Assembly: GCA_963776675.1 (NCBI GenBank)
Contig: CAVZNR010000049.1
Span: 62,001-126,000 of the forward strand
Origin: Hyphomicrobium_A sp963776675
GTDB lineage: Bacteria > Pseudomonadota > Alphaproteobacteria > Rhizobiales > Hyphomicrobiaceae
Direction of reading: 5' to 3'
Length of the DNA stretch: 64,000 bases
Both the position numbers and the translations under genes were made by a program. The notes beneath the pieces were generated by a model that was given only the letters and a program-made list of their open reading frames with translations, did no database searches and was not told where the DNA came from. Positions 17,539-26,422 of the stretch are shown here, one piece after another. Within the stretch, counting starts at the first letter, position 1. Every line of letters begins with the position of its first letter.

Positions 17539-20500
17539 AAATCCCGCGATTTGGGGATGATGCGCTCGTGGCGCGGATGCCCCGCCCAGCGCGGATGCGT
17601 GGGGCTGCGCGCTGATCCCGGATCGGGCCGCAACACCTCGTCGGCATTGGCGACCGGCACCTTCATCTGATCGGCCTGCTCCGACAGCAGCGACAGCCAG
17701 TCGCTGCGATCCTCCAATTTTGCCGACACCACGTGAATAATGTCCTCGTGGCGCTGGATGCGCCCGTGGATGACGATCAGGCGCGCGCCCATCACCACCT
17801 TGCGGAAGCGCTCGAGCGTCTTGGGCCAGACGACCGCGTTGGCGACGCCCGTCTCGTCCTCGATGGTCATGAACACCACGCCCTTGGCCGAGCCGGGGCG
17901 CTGGCGCACCAGCACCACGCCCGCAACCGACACGTAGGCACCGTCCTTGGCGGTGCGCAGCTCATGGCAGGCGCGCACGCGGCGCGCGGCAAAGCGCTCG
18001 CGCAGAAAGCTCATGGGATGCGCTTTGAGCGACAGCCGCAGCGTCTGGTAGTCGTTGACCACGTGCTCCGACAGCGCCATCTCCGGCAGTGCGACCACGG
18101 GCTCCAAGCCCGCCTCGCGCGTCTCGGCGTAGGTGAAGAGCGGCAACGGCTCAGCCGAGCCCAGCGCCTTCACCTCCCACAGCGCCTGACGCCGATCGAG
18201 GCCCGTCTTGGCGAAGCCAAGCTCCGCTTGGACGGAGCGAAACGCATCGGCGGCTGCCAGCTTCTCCAGGGTCGCAAGCTTCACGCGCGCGCGCAGCCAC
18301 AGGTCGTGCACGTCGCGGAATGGCCTCGCCGCCATGATCTTGTTGATCTCCTCCTCTCGTATTCCGTCGATCTGGCGCAGACCGAGGCGCAGGGCCGGGC
18401 CGGCCCCCGCGATGTCCTCCAGCGTGCCGTCCCAATCGGAGAGGTTCACGTCGGCGCAGCGCGCCTCGACGCCGTGCTCTCTGGCGCAGCGTACGATCTG
18501 CGCCGGCGCGTAGAACCCCATGGGCTGCGAGTTCAGCAAGGCTGCCGCGAACGCCGCCGGATAGTGGCACTTGATCCACGCTGACACGTAGACCAGGTGA
18601 GCGAAGCTCGCCGCGTGGCTCTCGGGGAACCCGTACTCGCCGAAGCCCTTGATCTGGTTGAAGCAGCGCTGCGCGAAATCCTGCGCGTAGCCGCGCTGAA
18701 CCATGCGCGACACCATCTTCTCCTCCAGCAACCCGATAGTGCCGCGGCGGCGGAAGGTGGCCATGGCCTTGCGCAACTCGTTCACCTCCGCATCGGAGAA
18801 CTTCGCCGCAACAAGCGCGATGCGCATGGCCTGCTCCTGGAACAGCGGCACGCCCTTGGTCTTGCCGAGGATGGCTTTGAGCTCGTCGGCCGGGCCGTGC
18901 TGCGGGCGCCGGCGAGGGATAATGCTCGGCCTCGACGCCGTCGCGGCGGCGCAGATACGGGTGCACCATGTCGCCCTGGATGGGCCCGGGGCGCACGATC
19001 GCCACCTCGATGACGAGGTCGTAGAAGGTGCGCGGCTTCAGGCGCGGCAGCATGTTCATCTGCGCGCGGCTTTCCACCTGGAACACGCCGATGGAGTCGG
19101 CTTTGCACAGCATGTCGTAGACGGCCGGGTCCTCGCGCGGCACGGCGGCGAGCGTCAGCGGACGGTCGTGATGCTTTTCGATGAGATCGAAGGCGCGGCG
19201 GATGCAGGTCAGCATGCCCAGCGCCAGCACATCGACCTTTAGAAGCCCGAGCGCGGCGATGTCGTCCTTGTCCCACTCGATGAAGGTGCGGTCGTCCATG
19301 GCGGCGTTGCCGACGGGCACGACCTCGACGAGGGGCCCGCGCGTCAGCACGAAGCCGCCGACGTGCTGCGACAGGTGCCGGGGAAAGCCCATCAGCTCCT
19401 GCGTCAGCTCCAGCACGGTGGCGAGCAGCGGATCGGTCGGATCGAGCCCCGCCTCGCGCACGTGCTTCTCCGGCAGCACGCCGCCCGACCGCGTGCCCCA
19501 CACCATGCCGGCGAGCGCCGACACCGTGTCCTCCGACAGCCCCATCGCCTTGCCGACGTCGCGCACGGCCGAGCGCGCACGATAGGTAATGACGGTGGCG
19601 GCGAGCCCGGCGCGATCGCGGCCATAGCGCGCGTAGATGTACTGGATCACCTCCTCGCGCCGCTCGTGCTCGAAGTCGACGTCGATGTCGGGCGGCTCCT
19701 TGCGTTCGGGCGACACGAAGCGCTCAAACAGCACGTCGATCTCGGTGGGGTTCACCGCCGTAATGGCGAGGCAGTAGCAGACGGCTGAGTTGGCCGCCGA
19801 GCCGCGCCCCTGGCACAGGATGCCCTGCGCGCGTGCAAAGTGGACGATATCGTGCACGGTGAGGAAATACGGCGCGTAGTTGAGCTGGTCGATCAGCTTG
19901 AGCTCGCGCGCGATCAGCGCGTGCACCTTCTCCGGGAGCCCATCGGGAAAGCGCCAGTGCGCGCCCTCCCAGGTGAGATCCTCCAGATGCGCCTGCGGGG
20001 TCTTGCCGGGCGGGATCGGCTCGTCGGGATACTCGTAGACGAGCTCGTCCAGCGAGAAGCGGCAGGCCTCGCGCGATCTCCAACGTGCGCGCGACCGCCT
20101 CCTCGTAGCCCCTGAACAGCCGCGCCATCTCGTGCGGCGGCTTCAAGTGCCGCTCGGCGTTGGCCTCGAGCTTGAAGCCGGCTTCTCCAATCGTAGTGCC
20201 CTCGCGCACGCAGGTCAGCACATCCTGCAGCGCACGCCGGTGGGGCGCGTGATAGAGCACGTCGCCGGTCGCAACGAGCGGCGTGGCGCAGCGCTCAGCG
20301 AGCAGTGAAAGCGCGGCGATGCGCGCGCGGTCGTCTCCGCGATAGACGTGGCTCGCCGCCAGATAGAGCGGGCTGTCTCCCAGCGCCGTCTTCACGCGAC
20401 GCAACTCCGCTTCGAAGCTGCTTGCTGCTTCAGAACAGGGTTTGACAGCTTTTATTTTTTCGTCCCCCTCCCCCCTTGCGGGGGAGGGACAGGGTGGGGG

Positions 20501-21048
20501 GTGTGCACCACTTCCGACGTTTGAGAACCACCCCCTCCCCCGCCCCTCCCCCATCAAGGGGGAGGGAGGAAGTTTAGGTTCCCGATCCGCGCGAGGAACG
20601 AACGGAATGATGTCGGCCGTCTGGTGTCGTCTGCACCTCGCGCCAGTCCCAAGTCTCGGGAGGGAGCGCGATGAAGATCTGGCCTTCGGCGTGGCGCACG
20701 ACATCCTCGAGATAAAGCGTGCACTGCGCCTTTCTTGGCGCGCCTCTGCCCGAGCGAGATGAGACGCGACAGCCGGCCATACGCCGTGCGGTCGCGCGGC
20801 AGGCACACCAGGCTCAGGCCGTCCTGCAGATCGAGCCGCGCGCCGACGATGAGCTGCAAGCCCACCTCCTTGGCCGCGATGTGCGCGCGCACGACGCCGG
20901 CAAGCGTATTGCGGTCGGTGACGGCGAGCGCTGTCAGACCCAACGCCTTCGCCTGCGCCACGAGCTCCTCGCCGTGCGAGGCCCCGCGCAAAAACGAGAA
21001 GTTGGTGGTGACTTGTAATTCGGCGTAACGCGGCACGTTCTTCCTCAC
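17532..21048 (-). pseudogene. dnaE2: Error-prone DNA polymerase DnaE2 (ImuC), broken by four +1 frame changes
   Basis: A mutasome alpha-subunit-type polymerase of about 1,170 residues, third gene of imuA-imuB-dnaE2. Starting at GTG 21048 (4-bp overlap with imuB), it shows the PHP N-terminus (AELQVTTNFSFLRGASH) and RLISLGQRRAKKG. The frame shifts at about 20727 to QCTLYLEDVV. It changes again in the stretch carrying a GC-rich repeat (20440-20640), then reads SPLYLAASHVYRGDD. Further shifts are at about 20068 (EIAR to ACRFSLDEL) and 18902 (SPAP to HGPADELKAILGKTKG). The polymerase core is otherwise intact: GRGSAANSAVCYC and the catalytic PPDIDVDFE. The OB-fold C-terminus (VSVAGVVLVRQRPGSAKGVVF) runs to the stop. 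Each break needs exactly one extra base removed, so errors in the assembly are as plausible as decay. Confidence 0.88.
20463..20567. repeat. GC-rich inverted repeat inside dnaE2
   Basis: Left arm 20463-20501 (CCCCCTCCCCCCTTGCGGGG followed by AGGG and GGTGGGGGG) is complementary to right arm 20529-20567 (CCCCCTCCCCCGCCCC to GGGGGAGGG), with about 27 bases between. It codes for SPLMGEGRGRGW- and PPPCPSPARGEG-like peptides, the known signature of REP-type elements in this bacterial order. It is the same family as the copy in imuB. Confidence 0.8.
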
Positions 21049-22820
21049 CCGAACAGCCCGTGCAGGAACCAGGCGGGCTGATCCTCGTCGCGGCCGTAAA
21101 GACCCTCGCGAAACACCCAGTAGCCGGCGCCCGTCTCGTCCTCGATGCGGTAGTAGTCGCGCGTGCGGCTCGGCTCGCTCCTGATCTGGCCGCCGATCTC
21201 ACGCCACCACTCGGGCGCGATGCGCTCCGGCCCTTGCGCGCGCGCAACGCGCCGCTCGACGCGGCGCCAGGTGAAGCGCGCGGGCGGGCCTTCGGGGATC
21301 TCGGCGATGACGCGGATGGGCTCTGGGCAAGCGAGCAGAAACGACGGCCGCGGCGCCTTCGCCGCAACGGGGCTCGTGCGCGGCGGCGCGGGGGAAGCGC
21401 TCAGCGCCGGCCGCGCTCTTTCGGCGCGCTCGGGCATATGGCTCGCGTGCGGCACGAGGCGCAGGACGCGGTCGGCACCTAAGCGGTTGGTAAGACGATC
21501 GACGAGGCGCGCGGGATCGCCGGCGGCAGCGTCGAGCCGGGGACCCAATGCGGCCTGCTCCGCGTCGCGCCGCTCCACCTGCACAGCGGCAAGGACGAGC
21601 GCATCGACGCCGAAACCCACATCGAGGGCACCGAGCTTCTCGTGCAAAAGCGCCATCAGGTGCTCAGGGGTACGGCAGGGAAAGCTAAGCCCCGCGCGCA
21701 CTTCCGCCACCGTTCCGTCGGCGCGATAGAGCGACAGTCCGATGCGGCGCGCGCCTAAACCTCGCGCATCCAGGCTTGCGCACAGCTCGTCGGCCAGCCG
21801 CGCCGTCTCCGCCTCGAGGCCCTCGGGCGAGATGAGCGGATCGGCGAAGGGGCGCTCGACGAAAAGGGCCGGCGGCTCGGCCAGCGGACGGCGCGGCTCG
21901 GGCCTGACGCCCAGAGCCTGATCGAGACGGGCGAGCACGGCCTCGGCCACGTCGGCGGAACGGAAGCGGCGCTGCAAGGCGGCGCGCGGCAGCGCGTAGA
22001 GCTGGCCGATACGCTTGAGGCCGAGCCGCTTCAACAGCAGCACCGTTTCCGGCGCCAGCCGCAAGGCCTCGACGGGAAGGGGCGCCAGCCGCGCCTCCGT
22101 TTCACCCGGCGGCGCAATGGCCCACGCCACGAAGCGATCACCCCGCGATTCCCCTCCCCTCGATGGGGAGGGGTTAGGGGTGGGGTGAAGAGCTAGGAGT
22201 TGTCGGTTGAGCTTATGCTCAAACTCTCGGCCGATTGCCGGAGACTTTGAGGTTTCACCAAGATCATCCCCCCACCCCCGACCCCTCCCCGCCAGGGGGA
22301 GGGGAGAAGAGGAAGAGTATGCGTCCCCCACCGTCATCGACATCGGGGACGCAAAGCGCGCGAGCGCATGCGCGGCCCCCAGCGTATCGGCGAGGCCCAC
22401 CCGCGCCGTCAGGCCGAAGCGCGCGATACGCGTTGAGAGATCTTCGAGAAGATGCGCCTCGCCGCCGAACAGATGCGCGACGCCCGTCACCTCGATCCAC
22501 AAACCATCCGAGCCGTCGGCGTGGCGGCCCGGACCATAGCGTCCGCACCAGCGCGCCAGCCGTAAAAGCGCCAGGCGGTCGCGGCGCGGCTCGGCGGCGC
22601 GCGACTGCAGAGCCGGCAGCACGGCGCGCGCATCCGCGAGCGCCTGGCCCACGCGCACGCCCTCATTCGCCGCGCGCGCGTTGACGGCGGTGATGCGGAT
22701 GCCGTGGCCGCCCGTCTCAACCAGCGCGAGCGGGGCATCATCCGGCACCGAGGCCGGCGCGGCGCGGCGCAGGCGCTCGATCGGCCAAGCCGGAAGCCAT
22801 ACGGAAACGATGCGTCTCAT
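21045..22820 (-). CDS. imuB: ImuB, Y-family-like mutasome subunit with an in-frame repeat insertion
   Basis: A 591-residue inactive Y-family polymerase relative that links ImuA and DnaE2 to the sliding clamp during error-prone repair. The N-terminus RRIVSVWLPAWPIERLRR replaces the usual catalytic carboxylate motif, as in ImuB proteins generally. Conserved parts are RITAVNARAANEGVRVGQALADARAVLP, GLWIEVTGVAHLFGGE, LARFGLTARVGLADTLGAAHALARF and APLPVEALRLAPETVLLLKRLGLKRIGQLYALPRAALQRRF. Between RFAS and FVAWAIAPPGE sit some 65 extra residues (SPLPLAGRGRGWG to HPTPNPSPSRGGE), encoded by a palindromic repeat that keeps the frame open. The start overlaps imuA by 83 bases and the end overlaps dnaE2 by four. 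Confidence 0.92.
   Translation of the reverse strand: MRRIVSVWLPAWPIERLRRAAPASVPDDAPLALVETGGHGIRITAVNARAANEGVRVGQALADARAVLPALQSRAAEPRRDRLALLRLARWCGRYGPGRHADGSDGLWIEVTGVAHLFGGEAHLLEDLSTRIARFGLTARVGLADTLGAAHALARFASPMSMTVGDAYSSSSPLPLAGRGRGWGDDLGETSKSPAIGREFEHKLNRQLLALHPTPNPSPSRGGESRGDRFVAWAIAPPGETEARLAPLPVEALRLAPETVLLLKRLGLKRIGQLYALPRAALQRRFRSADVAEAVLARLDQALGVRPEPRRPLAEPPALFVERPFADPLISPEGLEAETARLADELCASLDARGLGARRIGLSLYRADGTVAEVRAGLSFPCRTPEHLMALLHEKLGALDVGFGVDALVLAAVQVERRDAEQAALGPRLDAAAGDPARLVDRLTNRLGADRVLRLVPHASHMPERAERARPALSASPAPPRTSPVAAKAPRPSFLLACPEPIRVIAEIPEGPPARFTWRRVERRVARAQGPERIAPEWWREIGGQIRSEPSRTRDYYRIEDETGAGYWVFREGLYGRDEDQPAWFLHGLFG
22151..22304. repeat. GC-rich inverted repeat inserted in frame in imuB
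   Basis: Left arm 22151-22186 (CCCCTCCCCTCGATGGGGAG followed by GGG, TTA and GGGGTGGGG) matches the complement of right arm 22268-22304 (CCCCCACCCCCGACCCCTCC to AGGGGGAGGGG). The 81-base middle contains a small hairpin TTGAGC-TTAT-GCTCAA. The whole stretch is translated without a stop and adds about 51 residues; the flanks add a few more. Confidence 0.85.
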
Positions 22821-23742
22821 CGGACCATTCCAGGAGAAAGGGGGAAGCTTTCCTCGTCAGCGCGCCCTCGCGGCAGCGCTCGAGCACGACGGCGTAGCGG
22901 TGCGCGCCGGGGGCGCCCGCCTCAAGGACATGCGTTGCGCTCGTGCGGGCGCCGACGCGCCACCGGGTGGCGGTGGCCGCCGCGGACGCACCGAGCGGAT
23001 CGGTAACGAGGAGGCACGGCGTGGCGGCGCCGGCGGCGGCCAGGCTCAAGCGGCGCGCCGGCGTCAACGCCACCTCGGGCACGACGCCAATGACGAGCGC
23101 CAGGCTTTGCGAGCGCAAACCCTCCTCCATGGCCCAAAGCGCGTCGCCCGCGCGCTGTGTCTCGACGAAAAGACAGGCGGAGGACGCAAGGCCCAAACCG
23201 GTGAGGCCGTGGCCATACGGGCGCCCGAGCTCGCGGGCGAGCACGGACGGCCAGCACCAGAGTATCTGCGCAGGCGGACCGCCGGAGCACGGTGCGAGCG
23301 CATCGAGACGCCGCAGCGTGAGCCGCAGCGCGAAGCCCAGCGCCGCCATCCAATCGGCCGCCGCCGTGCCGCATCCTTCGCCCTTCACCTCGTGCAGGGC
23401 GGCGGCATGGAGGCCACCGGCGAGATCGCGATCGATCTGGGGGGCACCGAGCGTCCACGCCGCGTTCTCGACGCCATGCGCGGGCTCGCAGCGGGATCCA
23501 AACGGAGACTGGGGAGATGTGTGGCGCTCGAGCCCGGCGATGCGCGCGCGCAATCCGGCGATGAGGCGCGCCTGCCTTGCGTCCGCCAGCGGCCCCTCCG
23601 GAACGGCGAGGGGGGACTCGCCGTTCCGGCTCGGGGAAGAAGGCCAGAGCCCAACACTACGCGAACACGAACGCGGCTCTGGCTGCGAGATCCGCCGTAG
23701 ACTGGCGGACTCTGGGATGGGGGATGGGTCCGCCTGGTCCAC
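22738..23742 (-). CDS. imuA: ImuA, RecA-like mutasome accessory protein
   Basis: A RecA-fold relative (334 residues from GTG 23742) that works with ImuB and DnaE2 in SOS mutagenesis. The conserved core starts at RLIAGLRARIAGLE, then APQIDRDLAGGLHAAALHEVKGEG, ILWCWPSVLARELGRPYGHGLTGLGL and ALWAMEEGLRSQSLALVIGVV. The C-terminus (FLLEWSDETHRFRMASGLADR) overlaps imuB by 83 bases, as often seen. The first 50 codons are Ser/Pro/Arg-rich, lack family similarity and contain two hairpins. The true start may therefore be nearer 23589, where GGAGG precedes a CTG by five bases. A LexA box lies 53 bp upstream of GTG 23742. Confidence 0.85.
   Translation of the reverse strand: MDQADPSPIPESASLRRISQPEPRSCSRSVGLWPSSPSRNGESPLAVPEGPLADARQARLIAGLRARIAGLERHTSPQSPFGSRCEPAHGVENAAWTLGAPQIDRDLAGGLHAAALHEVKGEGCGTAAADWMAALGFALRLTLRRLDALAPCSGGPPAQILWCWPSVLARELGRPYGHGLTGLGLASSACLFVETQRAGDALWAMEEGLRSQSLALVIGVVPEVALTPARRLSLAAAGAATPCLLVTDPLGASAAATATRWRVGARTSATHVLEAGAPGAHRYAVVLERCREGALTRKASPFLLEWSDETHRFRMASGLADRAPAPRRAGLGAG
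23599..23683. other. Two hairpins in the imuA leader or N-terminal codons
   Basis: A perfect 12-bp inverted repeat at 23599-23628 (CGGAACGGCGAG, loop GGGGGA, CTCGCCGTTCCG) is followed by a 9-bp one at 23643-23683 (GCCAGAGCC / GGCTCTGGC, 23-base loop). They fall before the conserved part of imuA and could be untranslated leader structure or a further repeat insertion. Confidence 0.6.
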
Positions 23743-24077
23743 GGGGAACGCTCTCGCAACATTGGGACCATCGAGGCCGGGGGGTGCCGTCGATGTTCTT
23801 TTTATGTTCTACGGAGCTTCGGCGCGGCGGTCAAGATCAAAAATAGAACGAATAGGGATCAAAATGTTCTCGTTGTAGCAACCCACAAGAACTGCTCAAG
23901 CCGTGCGCAGCAGAAACACCGGAACAAAAACGTGACGCCGACACCCACTCCCGCTCATTCCCGCTGCGGGTGTGTCCCCCGTGCTCTGCCGTAAAAAAAT
24001 GGGACTGCTATATACCCTCTATTCACCTTGACGCTGCAAGCTCGACCGCAAACCAACACGTTTGGAGCCTCCCCAGC
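23743..24077. other. Divergent control region between imuA and the L,D-transpeptidase gene
   Basis: This 335-bp gap holds the LexA box for the mutasome operon near its left end. On the right, before the plus-strand gene, it is AT-richer than its surroundings (for example CTATATACCC near 24010). A GGAG at 24064 serves ATG 24078. No gene is seen. Confidence 0.5.
23795..23809 (-). promoter_or_regulatory. LexA (SOS) box for imuA-imuB-dnaE2
   Basis: GTTC, seven bases (TTTTTAT), GTTC: an exact match to the alphaproteobacterial LexA operator GTTC-N7-GTTC (GAAC-N7-GAAC on the gene's strand). It lies 53-67 bp before GTG 23742, where a LexA-repressed promoter is expected. This predicts induction of the operon by DNA damage. 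Confidence 0.88.
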
Positions 24078-25190
24078 ATGCCCCTCCGCAGCCCCGTGAG
24101 TTCCCTCGTCTTTTCAGGTCTCGCTGCTGTAACGCTCCTCACCGCTCCGACCATCGCCAACGCCGAAAGTCTCATCGACTTCCTGTGGGGCGGCGGCAGC
24201 GAGTGGGGCGGCGAGCGGCAGACGGTCAGCTTCGACCCGAAATACACCCCCGGGCAGATCATCGTCAGCTTCGGTGACCGCCGTCTCTATCTCATCACGG
24301 CGAAGGGGAAGGCGACCAGCTACCCTATCGCGGTGCCGCGCGAGAAGAGCCGCTGGCAGGGAACGACAAAAATCTCCGCCAAGCGCGAGAATCCGTCCTG
24401 GCGCCCGACACCGGAGATGCTGAGAGAGAATCCCAAGCTCCCGACCTGGGTGCCCGGCGGCCATCCCATGAACCCGCTCGGCGTGCGCGCGCTCTATCTC
24501 GGGGCCAGCGCCTATCGCATTCACGGCACGGACGCGCCCTGGACCATCGGTCAGGCCGTCTCCCAGGGCTGCATCCGCATGAACAACAAGGATGTGCTCG
24601 ATCTTTTCCCGCGCGTTCCGGTCGGCATGCGCGTCACCGTCACCTGGGAGCGCTTCTCGACCCAGTCGGTCGCCTCATCGGACGAAGGCATCCCGACGGA
24701 TGACGAGGTGCCGAAGGGCGAGGGCATCATGCAGCCGGCCTTTTACGAAGGCTCGTCACGCAACGTGATCCGCAAGATGCCGCCGCTGCCGCAATCGGTG
24801 CGCGACGCCCAGACCGCGGCCGTGCGCATGGAGCAGCCGGAGCCGGCTTCCGAGAGCACGGACAAGAAGGCTGAGAAGAGCGGGAAGGCTGAGACGGCTG
24901 CAAAGACCGAGAAGCCTGCCAAGGAGATAAAGACGGCCGCCCACACGCCCGAGCCCAAGCCGAGCGTCAAGCCGGAAGCCGACAGGGCACCGCAGGCGGC
25001 TGCGAGCGAGGGCACCAACAGGGCCATCGAGGCGGCCAAGAAAGCAGCAGCGGCTGCCGCGAAGGCCGCCGAGGCCGCGCGCGAGGCGGCGGAAGAGGCC
25101 AAGAAGGCCGCCGAGGACGCCCGCAAGGCGTCATCGAACGACGCCGAGACGGAGCCGGAGAAGACGGCCGCCAAGCGCGCCGCCCTCTAG
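24078..25190 (+). CDS. L,D-transpeptidase (YkuD domain) with Ala/Lys-rich coiled-coil tail
   Basis: A 370-residue periplasmic enzyme predicted to make 3-3 peptidoglycan cross-links or attach proteins to peptidoglycan. A signal peptide ends at ANA (about residue 29). The YkuD domain spans about residues 55-195: GQIIVSFGDRRLYLI at its start, and the catalytic stretch YRIHGTDAPWTIGQAVSQGCIRM with His, Ser and nucleophile Cys. From about residue 250 the protein is low-complexity, Lys/Glu/Ala-rich (AIEAAKKAAAAAAKAAEAA and similar), probably a long helix spanning the periplasm. ATG 24078 has GGAG ten bases upstream. A strong terminator follows 26 bp after the stop. It diverges from the imu operon. 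Confidence 0.92.
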   Translation: MPLRSPVSSLVFSGLAAVTLLTAPTIANAESLIDFLWGGGSEWGGERQTVSFDPKYTPGQIIVSFGDRRLYLITAKGKATSYPIAVPREKSRWQGTTKISAKRENPSWRPTPEMLRENPKLPTWVPGGHPMNPLGVRALYLGASAYRIHGTDAPWTIGQAVSQGCIRMNNKDVLDLFPRVPVGMRVTVTWERFSTQSVASSDEGIPTDDEVPKGEGIMQPAFYEGSSRNVIRKMPPLPQSVRDAQTAAVRMEQPEPASESTDKKAEKSGKAETAAKTEKPAKEIKTAAHTPEPKPSVKPEADRAPQAAASEGTNRAIEAAKKAAAAAAKAAEAAREAAEEAKKAAEDARKASSNDAETEPEKTAAKRAAL

Positions 25191-25216
25191 TCCCAAGCCT
25201 TACGCATTCGAAATCG

Positions 25217-25249
25217 GGGCAGCGGCAAAACCGCTGCCCTTTTCGTTTT
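25217..25249 (+). terminator. Rho-independent terminator of the L,D-transpeptidase gene
   Basis: A perfect 9-bp stem GGGCAGCGG-CAAAA-CCGCTGCCC is followed by TTTTCGTTTTT. The T-run is on the plus strand only, so it ends the upstream gene rather than znuA. Confidence 0.9.
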
Positions 25250-25261
25250 TCACAACGTCGC

Positions 25262-26236
25262 TCACGAGGGCCGATCGAGGCAGGCGTCGAGCCCGGCGCC
25301 CATGTTGCGCAACAGATCGAAATAGAGATCCGGGCCCGGGTTCAGCCGGCTGCCGTTCGGATCGAGCGTGCCGGAGCGCGCGCTGGTCCCTTCCGTCACC
25401 GCCGCCACCAGGTTGGGCTGGAACAGCGGCTCGGCAAACACGCACACCGCCTTCAACGATTTGATCTTGTGGCGCAGCTCCGTCAGCCGCTTGGCGCTCG
25501 GCTGCACCTCGGGGCTCAGCGTGATCGCCCCCACGGCGTCGAGCCCGAAGCGGCGCTCGAAGTACTGATAGGCATCGTGAAAAACGACAAAGGGCTTGCC
25601 GCGGAGCGGACGCAGCTCGGCTTCCAGATCGGCGGTGAGGGCATCGATGCGGGCGTTGACCCGTTGCGCATTGGCACGTAGCCGTTCCGCCGCTTCGGGT
25701 TTCGCCTCCGCCAGAACCTGCGCCAGGTAGGTGACGATCGCTTTGGCGTTGTCGGGATCGAGCCAGATGTGGCCGTCCTTGCCGGCCGGCGTGCTCGCAT
25801 CCTCGTGCTTCGCCTGTTGCGCACCGTCATGCGCGTGCGCCTCGAAGGTGCCGCTCGAGCGGCGGTTCAGCAGCTTGACCCCCGGCGCCTCCGCAAGCGT
25901 CACCAGCCGCACGCTGTCGGGAAGCGCGCGCACCACCTTGCCCGTGAACGGCTCCAGCGTTTCCGACACGCGCACGAAAACGTCGGCCCCGTTGATTGCG
26001 CGCACCGCCGAGGGCTTCAGCGCGAAGGAATGTGGCGAGGCGGCGCCTTCGACCAGGAGCGTAGGCGTGCCGACCCCCTCCATCAGCCCCGACAGCAGGG
26101 AATGGATCGGTTTGATCGTGGCGACGACCTTGAGCTCGTCCTCGGCCGCGGCCCCTGAAACCGAGGCAGCGAGCAGCGCTGCCACGGCCACGAGACGCCA
26201 CGCGCCGATCCACGCCGCCATCGACAGCCTCCTCAT
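25262..26236 (-). CDS. znuA: Zinc ABC transporter substrate-binding protein
   Basis: A 324-residue periplasmic zinc-binding protein of cluster A-I. A signal peptide ends SGAAAE. Metal ligands fall in KPIHSLLSGLM, ASPHSFALKPS and VVFHDAYQYFERRFGL, and a His-rich loop (AHAHDGAQQAKHED) lies between residues about 135 and 155, as usual for ZnuA. GHIWLDPDNAKAIV is a further family block. Start ATG 26236 has GGGGGA just upstream; the frame is open to 26398 but that part lacks a signal. The permease and ATPase genes (znuB, znuC) are not in the window. It diverges from a DUF1007 gene across 186 bp that hold GATAATATC near 26293, a possible but unproved Zur half-site. Confidence 0.92.
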   Translation of the reverse strand: MRRLSMAAWIGAWRLVAVAALLAASVSGAAAEDELKVVATIKPIHSLLSGLMEGVGTPTLLVEGAASPHSFALKPSAVRAINGADVFVRVSETLEPFTGKVVRALPDSVRLVTLAEAPGVKLLNRRSSGTFEAHAHDGAQQAKHEDASTPAGKDGHIWLDPDNAKAIVTYLAQVLAEAKPEAAERLRANAQRVNARIDALTADLEAELRPLRGKPFVVFHDAYQYFERRFGLDAVGAITLSPEVQPSAKRLTELRHKIKSLKAVCVFAEPLFQPNLVAAVTEGTSARSGTLDPNGSRLNPGPDLYFDLLRNMGAGLDACLDRPS

Positions 26237-26422
26237 CGTCCCCCGCCTAGCTCGAACACGCGAAAACTCTACCTTGCGCTTCGCGATTTTGTGATAATAT
26301 CCGCGGCACCCTAGGGCCGTCGGCGCCACCACGCAACCGCCAACTTTCTGCGCCAATTGCCGGCCCACTAGGGATGACGTCAGGGATGACGTCGCCAACT
26401 CCAGGCCTCGGGGGAAACCAGC

